64,000 bases of DNA from JBFWVD01 sp050246915 (GCA_050246915.1 JBFWVD010000007.1:1-64000); one strand, 5' to 3'. Shown: positions 43,846 through 52,651, numbered from the stretch's first letter. Notes: generated by a model not told the origin, from the letters alone. Numbers and translations: made by a program.

Positions 43846-43904
43846 AGCCGGCCGCGCGACTGAAGCCGGCCGCGCGACTGAAGCCGGCCGCGCGACTGAA
43901 GCCG
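43833..43904. repeat. Four exact 18-bp units including the stop codon of the dehydrogenase gene
   Basis: GCCGCGCGACTGAAGCCG occurs four times in a row from 43833. The first unit contains the end of the third dehydrogenase (R-D-stop). The 18-bp unit keeps frame, so each copy repeats an in-frame TGA. It ends 12 bp before the stop of the convergent CoA-transferase gene. Confidence 0.9.
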
Positions 43905-43915
43905 GAGCAGCTGGT

Positions 43916-45037
43916 TCAGGCGCCGAGCACCTCGGCGGTGTGCTCGCCTAGGTCGGCCATCCGGCTGGCCAGCGTCGTCGGGGTTCCGAGTAGGCGCGGC
44001 GCAGGAACTGGCGTCGCAATCGGCCCTTGCTCTGGCGACTCGACGGTGGCGATGACGCCGCGCGCCACCAGGTGGGGGTTGGTCCGCAGATCGGCGGCGT
44101 TGTTCACCTTGGCCATCGGCAGCCGGCGCGAGACCATCTCGCGATCGACTTCGCTCCATGTCTGCGAGGCGATCCAGGCGCGCACTGCTGGTTCGATGTC
44201 GCCCACCGGGTTTCCGTCGTCCCATGCTTCGTGCCCACACAAGGTCGCGAGATCGTTGCGATGTCGCGGCGTCGACGCGCTGATGGCCAACCATTCGCCG
44301 TCGCTGGTGCGGAACACGTTGCGCAGCATGGCTCCCGGCAGGCGACTACCGAGCCGGACCGGCGGTTCACCGGCGCCCGTGTACTCGTGGATGACCGGCC
44401 CGACCACCTGCAACATGGCGTCCACACCGTTCACGTCGATGAGCTGCCCACCTCCACCCCCGGCGAGGCGGTGGTACAAGGCCGCCAGGACGCCCAGCGC
44501 GCCGGCGTACGCGGTGATGGCATCGCCGAGCGGGAACGACGGCAGCACCGGCGGACCATCGGTCTCACCGATCATGTACGTCAACCCGCTGAATGCCTCG
44601 CCCAATGTGCCATTGCCCGGCCGATCGGCGAACGGGCCATCGAGGCCGTAGCCCGATACCTGCACAACGATGAGGTCGGGGTTGAGCGCGTGCAACGTGT
44701 CGTAGTCCAGGCCTCGCTTGAGCAACGTGGCCGGCGGCAGGTTGAACACCATGACATCGAACTCGCCCGCCAAACGACGCAGCGTGTCGCATCCGGAGTC
44801 GCTGCGTAGATCGAGCACGACCGAGCGCTTGCCGCGACCACATGCCGCCCACAACTTCGTGGAGAAGTGGCGATAGTCGTCCCCACCCGGCGGCTCGATC
44901 TTCACCACGTCAGCCCCGTGATCGGCCAACATCGTGGACAGATAGGGGCCCGCGTAGAGCGACGCGGTGTCGAGGACGCGCAATCCCGCGAGTGCGCCGC
45001 CGTTGTTGGTGGAACTCGGTCGGGTCTGATCGCTCAT
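43916..45037 (-). CDS. Family III CoA-transferase
   Basis: 373 residues of the CaiB/BaiF superfamily. GLRVLDTASLYAGPYLSTML and VKIEPPGGDDYR at the start, with the candidate catalytic Asp in PSFPLGDAITAYAGALG. The central GPFADRPGNGTLGEAFSGL is typical of transferases acting on acyl or hydroxyacyl-CoA. It lacks the racemase His/Asp pair seen in the gene at 7.6 kb. It probably activates the substrate for the dehydrogenases encoded on the opposite strand. Confidence 0.9.
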   Translation of the reverse strand: MSDQTRPSSTNNGGALAGLRVLDTASLYAGPYLSTMLADHGADVVKIEPPGGDDYRHFSTKLWAACGRGKRSVVLDLRSDSGCDTLRRLAGEFDVMVFNLPPATLLKRGLDYDTLHALNPDLIVVQVSGYGLDGPFADRPGNGTLGEAFSGLTYMIGETDGPPVLPSFPLGDAITAYAGALGVLAALYHRLAGGGGGQLIDVNGVDAMLQVVGPVIHEYTGAGEPPVRLGSRLPGAMLRNVFRTSDGEWLAISASTPRHRNDLATLCGHEAWDDGNPVGDIEPAVRAWIASQTWSEVDREMVSRRLPMAKVNNAADLRTNPHLVARGVIATVESPEQGPIATPVPAPRLLGTPTTLASRMADLGEHTAEVLGA

Positions 45038-45120
45038 CGCAGTGTCGTCCTGTCAGCCATGGTCGGCACGCTAGTGGTGGGTCCCCAGGCCCGATCGGTG
45101 TGACCCGCCACTAGGGTTCG

Positions 45121-46329
45121 GTGATCATGCCGTGGATCTTGCTCGCCCTCGTCGTAGTCGTCTTCGTCGTCGGGTTCGGCGTCGTCCTCTACGGGCGCAT
45201 CCAACGCCGCTCGATGCCTGCCCCGCCGGCGCCCGGAGCGGTCCGTGCGCCGGAACGCCCTGCAGCCGAGCGCGCTGCAGCACCAGCTGCCGAGACGCTC
45301 ACCGCAGATGAACTCGCCGAGCTCGAGGTCGAGGCGCTCACCTCCGTCGATGGGGCAGCGCCGGGGGAGACCGAGGTCGAGGAGCCGCTCGAGGTCGACG
45401 TCGACATCGAACCCGAGATCATCGAGCGCCCACGATTTCGCGATCGCCTCGCACGGGCTCGCTCGGCGTTCACCGGTGCGCTCACCTCCATCCGTGGTCG
45501 CAGCGGCATCGGCGCGGACACGTGGGACGATCTCGAAGAGGCGCTCCTCACCGCAGATGTCGGCATCGGCCTCACCACCGAACTGCTCGACGGTCTGCGC
45601 GATCAGGTGAAGACCGACAAGATCACCGATCCGTCGGTGTTGCTCGATCGGCTCAAGGCCGATGTCATCGACCGCCTCGGCGGTCTCGATCGCTCGTTGC
45701 GTTTCGATGGTGTGGCGGGTCATCCCGATGTGTGGCTCTTCGTCGGGGTGAACGGCGTGGGCAAGACCACCACGATCGGCAAGATCGGCGCACAGCAAAA
45801 GGCGATCGGCCGCAGTGTGCTGATGGCCGCCGGCGACACGTTCCGCGCCGCGGCGGCCGAGCAGCTCGGCATGTGGGCCGATCGTTCCGGCGCCGATCTG
45901 GTGCGTGGCGACGAGGGCGCCGATCCGGCCGCCATCATCTTCGACGGAGTGGAGCGGGCGTCCGCTCGCGGCGTCGATCTGGTGTTGGCCGACACCGCCG
46001 GTCGTCTCCACACCAAGTCGAATCTCATGGAAGAGCTGCGCAAGATGCGTCGCGTCGCCGAGAAGGGCGCCGGCGTGGTCACCGAGACCTTGTTGGTGCT
46101 CGACGCCACCACCGGTCAGAACGGGCTGGTGCAGGCCCGGCAGTTCACCGAAGCGGTCGACGTGACGGGCGTGGTGCTCACCAAGCTCGACGGCTCGGCA
46201 AAGGGTGGCATCGTGTTGGCCATCCAGCACGAGCTGGGCATCCCGGTGAAGCTGGTCGGCCTCGGTGAGGGCATCGGCGATCTCACACCGTTCGAACCCG
46301 AGGAGTTCGCCTCCGCTCTGTTCGACTGA
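45121..46329 (+). CDS. ftsY: Signal recognition particle receptor FtsY
   Basis: 402 residues. An N-terminal membrane helix (ILLALVVVVFVVGFGVVLYG) and acidic linker precede the NG domain: DTWDDLEEALLTADVG, G1 GVNGVGKTTTIGKI, DTFRAAAAEQL, LVLADTAGRLHTKSNL, LTKLDGSAKGGI. It receives ribosomes carrying membrane proteins from Ffh, encoded 1.6 kb downstream. The GTG at 45121 is three bases after a TAGGGT box; the ATG at 45127 is an alternative. Confidence 0.96.
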   Translation: MIMPWILLALVVVVFVVGFGVVLYGRIQRRSMPAPPAPGAVRAPERPAAERAAAPAAETLTADELAELEVEALTSVDGAAPGETEVEEPLEVDVDIEPEIIERPRFRDRLARARSAFTGALTSIRGRSGIGADTWDDLEEALLTADVGIGLTTELLDGLRDQVKTDKITDPSVLLDRLKADVIDRLGGLDRSLRFDGVAGHPDVWLFVGVNGVGKTTTIGKIGAQQKAIGRSVLMAAGDTFRAAAAEQLGMWADRSGADLVRGDEGADPAAIIFDGVERASARGVDLVLADTAGRLHTKSNLMEELRKMRRVAEKGAGVVTETLLVLDATTGQNGLVQARQFTEAVDVTGVVLTKLDGSAKGGIVLAIQHELGIPVKLVGLGEGIGDLTPFEPEEFASALFD

Positions 46330-46464
46330 GCACCCGGACCGAGCCCCGTCGACCGAGCCCCGCCATCCGGGCCTGATCGACCGGGCAGTCTCGAGATCCG
46401 GACGTTTGATCGGGTTCGCCGGGAACCGATCCGGGACGTGGCGGCGTCTCAAGGGCGTTCCCCC

Positions 46465-46491
46465 ATCCGAGCGGTCGACGACCGCTCGGAT
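46465..46491. other. Perfect 12-bp inverted repeat upstream of secreted-protein gene
   Basis: ATCCGAGCGGTC and GACCGCTCGGAT, three bases apart, 22 bp before the ATG at 46514. It could be an operator or a hairpin in the leader. No U-run, so not a clear terminator for ftsY, whose stop is 135 bp upstream. Confidence 0.6.
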
Positions 46492-46513
46492 CCATCCTCA
46501 CGGAGGTGGCCAG

Positions 46514-47914
46514 ATGGCCAATCGACTCATCGCAACCTGGGCCGCAGGCGGCCTCGTCGTCGGGGCAGTGGCCACCGGGATCGTGGTGGCCACCGACGCC
46601 GGGGAGACGGACCTGCGACGGCTACCCATCGGGGCGGCTGCCGGCCCCACTGGAGGTGTCGCCACGGCCGGTGCACGCGACGCGGCGACGGCCGAGGGCA
46701 GCTCGTCAACCAAAATTGCGGCCGGGTCGGACGCCATGATCGAGCCGGGCTTCGCCCGGATGTATCGGACCGAGTTCGAGGTGAGCGGCGATCTACCTGC
46801 ACTCGATGGAGATGCGCCGGTGTGGCAGTTGCGCCGCAGTCCGGTCAAGAGCTCGCAGGTGAGCGATCTGGCCGCGGTGTTCGCGCTCAGTGGCGACCCG
46901 GTGAAGGCGCCCGATCATGACGCCTGGTTGGTGGGGCCCAACGACGGCACGAAGCCGATGCTGTCCGTCGACGGTGGGGCCGGGCACCGGTGGTACTTCA
47001 GCGATCCGGGTGCGTTCCCCATCTACGCCGAGTGCGCAGTGGCCGAACCAGCCACGGTGACCACGTCGTCCGATGCCGCAACCGAAGACAAGCCTGCCGA
47101 CGGCGCCCGTGTCTCGGACCCGATGCCGGTCATGGACTGCCCGACGCCGGAGCCCCCGGCCAACCTCCCCGGTCGAGATCAGGCGCTGGCGTTGGCCAAG
47201 GACATGGCGACCAAGGTGGGTCTCGAATCGGCCGATCTGACGTGGGAGACCTTCGGCGACGAGTGGAGCTCCGGCGCTACGGCGCAACTGGTGCTCGATG
47301 GGGTCACGACCGAGGAACCGTGGCTGCAGGTGAGCTTCGGCGGTGATGCCAAGGTGCAGTGGGCCAGTGGTCTGCTCGACATACCGACCAAGGCTGGGGA
47401 TTACCCCCGTGTCGGTACCTCGGCAGCGCTGGAGAAGCTGCGGACCATGAGCTCGGGAATCGGCGACAAGGGCGTCATGCCGCTCGCCGCCGACGCGGTG
47501 GCCGCCGAGGAAGACGCTCCCGAACAGTCCACGGCGCCCGGTGCCGCCAGCGACGCGCCGATGACGACCGAGTGTGGCCCGGCCGTGGATTGCCCACCGG
47601 TCGGTGACCCCGAGGCGCCGGTGGAGGAGGTCGTCCAGATCGTGAAGCTGACCGGTGTCAGTGCCGCCTTGTCGAGCTACTACGGCTCGGACGAGGTGCT
47701 GTATCTGGTGCCGTCGTACCGCTTCACCGCCGACGATGGTTCCATCTGGCCGGTCATCGCCCTCGACGACAAGTACTTGGCCGCTGACAGCGCGGCTCCC
47801 AACGAAGACAACACCGGCGGCGGGAGCAGCAGCGGTAGCAGTGGCGTGGCCGTGACCGGCGGCGCCCCGGCGCCCCGGGTCGCCACGGAACCGGAGACGT
47901 CCGCCGCCAAGTGA
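46514..47914 (+). CDS. Secreted protein of unknown function between ftsY and ffh
   Basis: 466 residues. An N-terminal hydrophobic segment (ATWAAGGLVVGAVATGIVVA) gives a membrane anchor or signal. The outside part has three Cys regions (AECAVAEP, VMDCPTPEPP and TECGPAVDCPPVG), alternating Gly/Ser/Ala linkers, and a C-terminal domain with ALSSYYGSDEVLYLVPSYRF, which looks like a compact beta fold. No known family. GGAGG at 46502 precedes the ATG. It interrupts the SRP pair ftsY-ffh. Confidence 0.8.
   Translation: MANRLIATWAAGGLVVGAVATGIVVATDAGETDLRRLPIGAAAGPTGGVATAGARDAATAEGSSSTKIAAGSDAMIEPGFARMYRTEFEVSGDLPALDGDAPVWQLRRSPVKSSQVSDLAAVFALSGDPVKAPDHDAWLVGPNDGTKPMLSVDGGAGHRWYFSDPGAFPIYAECAVAEPATVTTSSDAATEDKPADGARVSDPMPVMDCPTPEPPANLPGRDQALALAKDMATKVGLESADLTWETFGDEWSSGATAQLVLDGVTTEEPWLQVSFGGDAKVQWASGLLDIPTKAGDYPRVGTSAALEKLRTMSSGIGDKGVMPLAADAVAAEEDAPEQSTAPGAASDAPMTTECGPAVDCPPVGDPEAPVEEVVQIVKLTGVSAALSSYYGSDEVLYLVPSYRFTADDGSIWPVIALDDKYLAADSAAPNEDNTGGGSSSGSSGVAVTGGAPAPRVATEPETSAAK
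46705..46720. repeat. Interspersed word GTCAA-N6-TTGCG
   Basis: GTCAACCAAAATTGCG, encoding S-T-K-I-A in the linker of the secreted protein; unusually A-rich for this gene. Confidence 0.45.
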
Positions 47915-47956
47915 GGCCGTATCAATTGACGCCGTTCCGGTAGCCTGGCGAACCGC

Positions 47957-49306
47957 ATGTTCGAGTCGCTGTCAGATCGTTTCGAGGGCATCTTCGCCCG
48001 CATGCGCTCCAAGGGGCGCCTGCGGGACGAGGACGTCGATGAGGTGCTGCGTGAGATCCGCCGGGCCTTGCTCGAGGCCGACGTCAACCTGAAGGTCGCC
48101 CGCGAGGTCGTCGACCGGATCCGCTCGCAGGCGGTGGGGGCCGAGCTGTCCAAGGCTCTGCGGCCCGACCAGCAGGTCATCAAGATCGTCCACAACGAGC
48201 TGACCCGCATCCTCGGTGGCGAGGGCCTCAAGATCACCTACGCCTCGAAGCCACCGACCATCGTGTTGATGGCCGGTCTGCAGGGCTCGGGCAAGACCAC
48301 CAACTCGGCCAAGCTCGCCCGCTGGTTCAAGGCCCAGGGGCGTCAGCCGCTCCTCGTCGGTGCCGACCTCCAGCGTCCCGCCGCCGTCGAGCAGTTGCGG
48401 ACGCTGGGCCGCCAGATCGACGTACCGGTGTTCTCCGAGCCGAGCGATCCGGTCACCGTCGCTCGTCGTGGTCTCGAAGAGGCTCGACGCCTCGGTCGTG
48501 ACGTGCTCATCGTCGACACCGCCGGTCGCTTGTCCATCGACGCCGAGTTGATGATCCAGGTTCGGCAGATCTCCGACACCCTGAACCCTGACTACACGTT
48601 CCTGGTCATCGACGCCATGACCGGTCAGGACGCTGTCACGACCGCCGAGAACTTCAACGCCACGTTGTCGATCGACGGTGTCATCCTCACCAAGCTCGAC
48701 GGCGACGCTCGCGGCGGCGCCGCCCTCAGCGTCAAAGAGGTCACCGGAAAGCCCATCGCCTTCGCATCGGTGGGGGAGAAGGTCGACGAGTTCGAACCCT
48801 TCTATCCCGATCGGCTTGCCCAGCGCATCTTGGGCATGGGTGACGTGCTCAGCCTCATCGAGAAGGCCGAGCAGGCCTTCGAGAAGGACAGCGCCGAAGC
48901 AGCCGCTGCCCGCATGCTCGACGGACAGTTCACGTTCGACGACTTCCTCGAGCAGATGCGTCAGGTCCGCAAGATGGGCTCGCTGAACTCCATCGTCGGG
49001 ATGATCCCCGGCATGCCCAAAGAGGTCCGCAACGCCAACATCGACGACAAGGAACTCGACCGGGTCGAGGCCATCATCCACTCGATGACCCGCGAAGAGC
49101 GGACCAAACCGGAGCTCATCAACGGGTCGCGCCGCATGCGCATCGCCAACGGATCGGGCACCTCGGTTGGGGAAGTGACCCGTCTTGTGAAACAGTTTCA
49201 GGACGTCCAGAAGATGATGAAGCGGATGGGCGGTCTGGGCACGAAGTCGAAGAAGAAGGGCAAGCACCGCATGCCGGTGCTGCCGCCCGGATTTCCTGGC
49301 GCTTGA
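47957..49306 (+). CDS. ffh: Signal recognition particle protein Ffh
   Basis: 449 residues. The NG domain has GLQGSGKTTNSAKLARWFKA, DLQRPAAVEQLRTL, VDTAGRLSIDAELM, LTKLDGDARGGAAL. The Met-rich M domain (EQMRQVRKMGSLNSIVGMIP, then FQDVQKMMKRMGG) binds 4.5S RNA and signal peptides. The SRP RNA gene was not seen in the window. TAGCCT lies ten bases before the ATG. It opens the rpsP-trmD-rplS series. Confidence 0.97.
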   Translation: MFESLSDRFEGIFARMRSKGRLRDEDVDEVLREIRRALLEADVNLKVAREVVDRIRSQAVGAELSKALRPDQQVIKIVHNELTRILGGEGLKITYASKPPTIVLMAGLQGSGKTTNSAKLARWFKAQGRQPLLVGADLQRPAAVEQLRTLGRQIDVPVFSEPSDPVTVARRGLEEARRLGRDVLIVDTAGRLSIDAELMIQVRQISDTLNPDYTFLVIDAMTGQDAVTTAENFNATLSIDGVILTKLDGDARGGAALSVKEVTGKPIAFASVGEKVDEFEPFYPDRLAQRILGMGDVLSLIEKAEQAFEKDSAEAAAARMLDGQFTFDDFLEQMRQVRKMGSLNSIVGMIPGMPKEVRNANIDDKELDRVEAIIHSMTREERTKPELINGSRRMRIANGSGTSVGEVTRLVKQFQDVQKMMKRMGGLGTKSKKKGKHRMPVLPPGFPGA

Positions 49307-49364
49307 GCTGGGGAAACGAGAACCTCAGCCAACCGGCTGGGACACGAGAGGAAAGCACCGAGCA

Positions 49365-49628
49365 ATGGCAGTAAAGCTCCGCCTCATGCGGATGGGCAAG
49401 ACAAAGCAGCCGACATACCGCGTGGTCGCGGCCGATTCGCGTTCGCCCCGCGATGGGCGGTTCATCGAGATCGTCGGCACCTACGAGCCCCGCAAGGAGC
49501 CGTCGGTCGTCAACATCGACAACACCAAGGCCCTCACCTGGCTCCGCAAGGGTGCCCAGCCGACCGAGCGGGTGCAGAAGCTCCTCGAGATCTCTGGCGC
49601 CTGGGGCGAGTTCAAGGCCGCCAAGTGA
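49365..49628 (+). CDS. rpsP: 30S ribosomal protein S16
   Basis: 87 residues. VKLRLMRMGKTKQPTYRVVA and VGTYEPRKEPS are the family signatures. GAGAGGAAAG upstream serves as the binding site. Its TGA overlaps the GTG of khpA. Confidence 0.97.
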   Translation: MAVKLRLMRMGKTKQPTYRVVAADSRSPRDGRFIEIVGTYEPRKEPSVVNIDNTKALTWLRKGAQPTERVQKLLEISGAWGEFKAAK

Positions 49629-49915
49629 GCGACACGGCCGAGGCGCCGGAACAGGGCAACCAGGTTCCGGCCCCCAACGCCACGACAGTGCTCCGCTATC
49701 TGGTGGAGCAACTCGTCGACGAGCCCGACGCCGTGGAGATCACTGCGGCCGAGGGTGGCCGTCGCGGCGGTGTCCGCCTCGACGTGCACGTCGCCCCGGG
49801 CGACATGGGCCGCCTGATCGGTAAGCGCGGCCGCACCGCGCAGTCGATCCGCACCGTCGTGCGTGCCGCGGCCACCAAAGACGACGTCGCTGTCGACGTC
49901 GAATTCGTCGATTGA
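49625..49915 (+). CDS. khpA: KH-domain RNA-binding protein KhpA-like
   Basis: 96 residues. The KH signature is VAPGDMGRLIGKRGRTAQSI, with GKRG as the RNA-binding loop. It follows rpsP by a four-base overlap (GTGA), the usual arrangement before rimM and trmD. It probably binds mRNA or rRNA and may affect cell size or small-RNA function, as shown for the family. Confidence 0.95.
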   Translation: MSDTAEAPEQGNQVPAPNATTVLRYLVEQLVDEPDAVEITAAEGGRRGGVRLDVHVAPGDMGRLIGKRGRTAQSIRTVVRAAATKDDVAVDVEFVD

Positions 49916-49928
49916 GCGGGATCCCCGC

Positions 49929-50396
49929 TTGAGACTCGAGATCGGCAAGGTCGCCCGGGCCCACGGTCTGCGCGGCGAACTGATGGTCGACCTCACCACC
50001 GATCAGATCGAGGCGCGCTGCGTCCCTGGCGCGCGCTGGTACGCCGGTGACCGCGCGCTCGCGGTGGACACGGTCAAGGCCCATCAACATCGTTGGATCG
50101 TGACCTTCGACGGCGTGGCGTCACGTGAAGCGGCCGACGCGTTGGCCGGCGAGGTGCTCACCGCCGAGCCTCTCGATGATCCTGACGCGCTGTGGGTCCA
50201 CGATCTCATCGGTGCCCACGTGATCGATCAGACCGGCACCGATCGCGGGGTGGTCACCGGTGTGCTGGCCAACCCGGCGCACCCGATCCTCGAGCTCGAC
50301 TCCGGTGGCCTCGTGCCCACGGTGTTCGTCACCGAGTTCACCGAAGGGGTCGTGCACATCGAAGCCCCCGACGGTCTGTTCGACCTCACGGCCTAG
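49929..50396 (+). CDS. rimM: 16S rRNA processing protein RimM
   Basis: 155 residues from a TTG at 49929, which yields RLEIGKVARAHGLRGEL, the family start; no ATG or GTG lies closer. The PRC-barrel half carries ALWVHDLIGAHVIDQTGTDR and GVLANPAHPILELD. It helps late 30S assembly. A TTG start in this genome is plausible but should be verified. Confidence 0.88.
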   Translation: MRLEIGKVARAHGLRGELMVDLTTDQIEARCVPGARWYAGDRALAVDTVKAHQHRWIVTFDGVASREAADALAGEVLTAEPLDDPDALWVHDLIGAHVIDQTGTDRGVVTGVLANPAHPILELDSGGLVPTVFVTEFTEGVVHIEAPDGLFDLTA

Positions 50397-50422
50397 ATCT
50401 GATCCAGGACAAGGAGCGCCGC

Positions 50423-51178
50423 ATGTCGCTGAGGATCGATGTGTTCTCGATCTTCCCGGAGCTCGTCGATGGCTACTGCCGTGAAGCGCTCGTCGGCAAG
50501 GCGCGTCAACGTGAATTGCTCGACCTCCGCACCCATGATCTGCGCGAACACACCACCGATGTGCATCGCACCGTGGACGACAGCCCCTTCGGCGGCGGCG
50601 CCGGCATGGTGTTCCGACCGGAGCCGGTGTTCGCCTCGGTCGAGGCCGCCGATCCGCCCCGGCCATTGCTGCTGCTCGGCCCCAGCGGTCGCCGCTTCGA
50701 TCAGTCGATGGCTCGGGAGCTGTCGATGTCGAACGGGTTCTCGATGCTGTGCGGCCGCTACGAAGGCGTCGATCAGCGGGTCATCGACCATCTTTGTGAC
50801 GGCGAGGTGTCGGTCGGCGACTACGTGCTCTCCGGCGGCGAGGCCGCTGCGCTGATCATCATCGAGGCGGTGACCCGATTGGTGCCGGGGATGATGGGCA
50901 ACACGGCCTCAGCGGGGGAGGAGAGCTTCGGCGATTCCGGCCTGCTCGAGTATCCGCACTACACCCGTCCCGCCGAGTTCCGCACCTGGTCGGTACCCGA
51001 GATCCTCCGGTCGGGCGACCACGCCCGCATCGATCGATGGCGTCGCGCACAGGCTCTGGTGCGGACCATCGAGCGTCGTCCCGATCTCATCGAGGCCCGC
51101 GGTGGGCTCAGCGTCGAGGACCGAAAGGTGCTCGCCGAGTTCGGTTTCGACGCTCGTGTTGGTGGAACCGGCGCCTGA
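50423..51178 (+). CDS. trmD: tRNA (guanine-37-N1)-methyltransferase
   Basis: 251 residues. SLRIDVFSIFPELVDGYCRE, the trefoil-knot SAM site LCGRYEGVDQRVIDHL and SVGDYVLSGGEAAALI are diagnostic. An AAGGAG site is six bases before the ATG. It methylates G37 of tRNAs and prevents frameshifting. Contains one GTCAA-N6-TTG site at 50505. Confidence 0.97.
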   Translation: MSLRIDVFSIFPELVDGYCREALVGKARQRELLDLRTHDLREHTTDVHRTVDDSPFGGGAGMVFRPEPVFASVEAADPPRPLLLLGPSGRRFDQSMARELSMSNGFSMLCGRYEGVDQRVIDHLCDGEVSVGDYVLSGGEAAALIIIEAVTRLVPGMMGNTASAGEESFGDSGLLEYPHYTRPAEFRTWSVPEILRSGDHARIDRWRRAQALVRTIERRPDLIEARGGLSVEDRKVLAEFGFDARVGGTGA

Positions 51179-51309
51179 TCACCTAATCTGCAGTGCTCCC
51201 TCGGGCCTGCCCGGGGATGGGTCCACTGGTCGCCTCTCGGGGCGCCGTGGCCCGGATCGGATCGGGACCTCCCCGTTCCGCCCATCGAAGACACCGGAGT
51301 TCTCGCGCC

Positions 51310-51657
51310 ATGAAGCCCACCGATCTCGTCGACCAGGCCAGCCTTCGCACCGACATCCCCGCATTCGGCCCTGGCGACAACGTCAAGGTCCACGTCAAGG
51401 TGGTCGAAGGCAACCGCGAGCGTGTCCAGATCTTCCAGGGCCACGTCATCGGTATTCAGGGCTCGGGTGTGTCGGAGACCTTCCGTGTTCGCAAGGTGAG
51501 CTTCGGTGTCGGCGTCGAGCGTCAGTTCCCGATGCACTCGCCGATCATCGCCAAGCTCGAGGTCGTCAGCCGCGGCGACGTGCGGCGCGCCAAGCTCTAT
51601 TACCTGCGTGATCGCACCGGCAAGGCCGCCAAGATCAAAGAGAAGCGCGATCGCTGA
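51310..51657 (+). CDS. rplS: 50S ribosomal protein L19
   Basis: 115 residues. FGPGDNVKVHVKVVEGNRER and SFGVGVERQFPMHSPII are family segments. The 131-bp gap upstream of the ATG may hold a leader; TAATCT at 51184-51189 could be a -10 box. The next gene is DUF2469. Confidence 0.97.
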   Translation: MKPTDLVDQASLRTDIPAFGPGDNVKVHVKVVEGNRERVQIFQGHVIGIQGSGVSETFRVRKVSFGVGVERQFPMHSPIIAKLEVVSRGDVRRAKLYYLRDRTGKAAKIKEKRDR

Positions 51658-51689
51658 ACGCCGAGGCAACGCACGCGCTCAGCGCGTCG

Positions 51690-51695
51690 TAGCCT
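51690..51695 (+). promoter_or_regulatory. -10 box of a probable leaderless promoter for the DUF2469 gene
   Basis: TAGCCT and six bases before the ATG at 51702. Confidence 0.5.
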
Positions 51696-51701
51696 GAGCC
51701 C

Positions 51702-52013
51702 ATGTCAGCTGAGGACCTCGAGAATTACGAGGCCGATCGCGAGCTTGCGCTCGCCCAGGAGTATCGGGACGTGTCCCCGATGTTCCGCTTCGCCGTCGAG
51801 ACCGAGCGGCGCTTCTACCTGGCCAACACCGTCGAGATGAAAGTCCTCGATGAGCAACGGCCGATGGTCGAGGTGACCCTCACCGACGTGTGGGTGTGGG
51901 ACATGTATCGCCAGAACCGCTTCGTGAAGTCGGTCAAGGTGATCACGTTCAAGGACGTGAACATCGAGGAACTGGCCACGGCCGATGAAGGGTTCACGGC
52001 CGATCTGACCTGA
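51702..52013 (+). CDS. DUF2469 family protein
   Basis: 103 residues. SAEDLENYEADRELALAQEY and DVWVWDMYRQNRFVKSVKVI match the small actinobacterial family found next to rnhB and yraN (Rv2901c in tuberculosis). Function unknown. Here lepB and rnhB, usually between rplS and this gene, are missing. Confidence 0.93.
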   Translation: MSAEDLENYEADRELALAQEYRDVSPMFRFAVETERRFYLANTVEMKVLDEQRPMVEVTLTDVWVWDMYRQNRFVKSVKVITFKDVNIEELATADEGFTADLT

Positions 52014-52054
52014 CCGACCGTGGCGATCTCGTCGCCGTCGGGCGAGGGGTGGCC

Positions 52055-52399
52055 GTGTCGTCAGCAGCTCAGGCCCGCGGGGCCTACGGTGAGCGCCGCG
52101 CCGCGCAGTGGTACCAACGTCAGGGCTACAGCGTGCTGGCCCGCAACTGGCGCAACGATGACGGAGAGCTCGATCTGATCGTCGCCAGGTCCGGCCTCGT
52201 GGTCTTCGTCGAGGTCAAGGCTCGCGCTGCCACGCGGTTCGGAATCCCCGCCGAAGCGGTCACTGCAGCCAAGGCCCGACGCATCCGTCGGTTGGCGGCC
52301 AGATGGCTCGCCGCTCATCCCCAGCGCGGCGTCGAGGTCCGCTTCGACGTGGTCAGCGTGCTCGGCACCGAGCTGAGCGTGATCGAAGGCGCCCTGTGA
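52055..52399 (+). CDS. yraN: UPF0102 protein YraN, nuclease-like fold
   Basis: 114 residues from the GTG at 52055, with GAGGGG five bases upstream (a GTG at 52049 is an alternative). The endonuclease-like core is GAYGERRAAQWYQRQGYSVL, DGELDLIVARSGLVVFVEVK, with the acidic residues of the PD-(D/E)xK fold. The family is linked to DNA repair or uptake in some bacteria, without clear proof. Confidence 0.92.
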   Translation: MSSAAQARGAYGERRAAQWYQRQGYSVLARNWRNDDGELDLIVARSGLVVFVEVKARAATRFGIPAEAVTAAKARRIRRLAARWLAAHPQRGVEVRFDVVSVLGTELSVIEGAL

Positions 52400-52444
52400 G
52401 TGCCGCGGTGACCACGCGTCCAACGGCGCCGGTGAGCCTCAGCT

Positions 52445-52651
52445 TCAGCGCACCCGACCGGGACGACGCGAGCCGCGATGATCCCAGCAGGCGTAGTGCC
52501 AATGCCGTCGTTGCTCGGGGTCGTCGAGCGGCACCACCACGTAGTGGCCGAGCCCCACGGCGATGTCGCCGTTGCATCCCGGGCACCAATACAGCTTGCG
52601 CGCCTCATAGGGCTGGACCTTGCGGATCTCGACGTTGTCCGACGCGGTCAC
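52445..52651 (-). CDS. Small zinc-ribbon protein conserved in actinobacteria
   Basis: 68 residues from a GTG at 52651. LYWCPGCNGDIAVGLGHYVV and HWHYACWDHR match a family often labelled ATP/GTP-binding protein in actinobacteria: a CxxC pair, then HWHxACW. Zinc binding is likely, function unknown. It follows a 37-codon membrane-peptide gene by 11 bp and converges on yraN. Confidence 0.8.
   Translation of the reverse strand: MTASDNVEIRKVQPYEARKLYWCPGCNGDIAVGLGHYVVVPLDDPEQRRHWHYACWDHRGSRRPGRVR

Noticed and set aside
43833..43904. CRISPR-like direct repeats
   Set aside because: Units are adjacent with no spacers, and no cas gene is present.
43755..44294. A minus-strand frame with SRGRLQ repeats
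   Set aside because: The repeats are only the translation of the 18-bp tandem units and the frame overlaps the CoA-transferase in another frame.
46465..46491. The 12-bp dyad as an ftsY terminator
   Set aside because: It is 135 bp after the stop, has no U-run and lies just before the next ribosome binding site; kept only as an unspecified inverted repeat.
47927..47946. TTGACG followed by TAGCCT as a classical promoter before ffh
   Set aside because: The two boxes are only about eight bases apart, too close for a sigma-70-type promoter.
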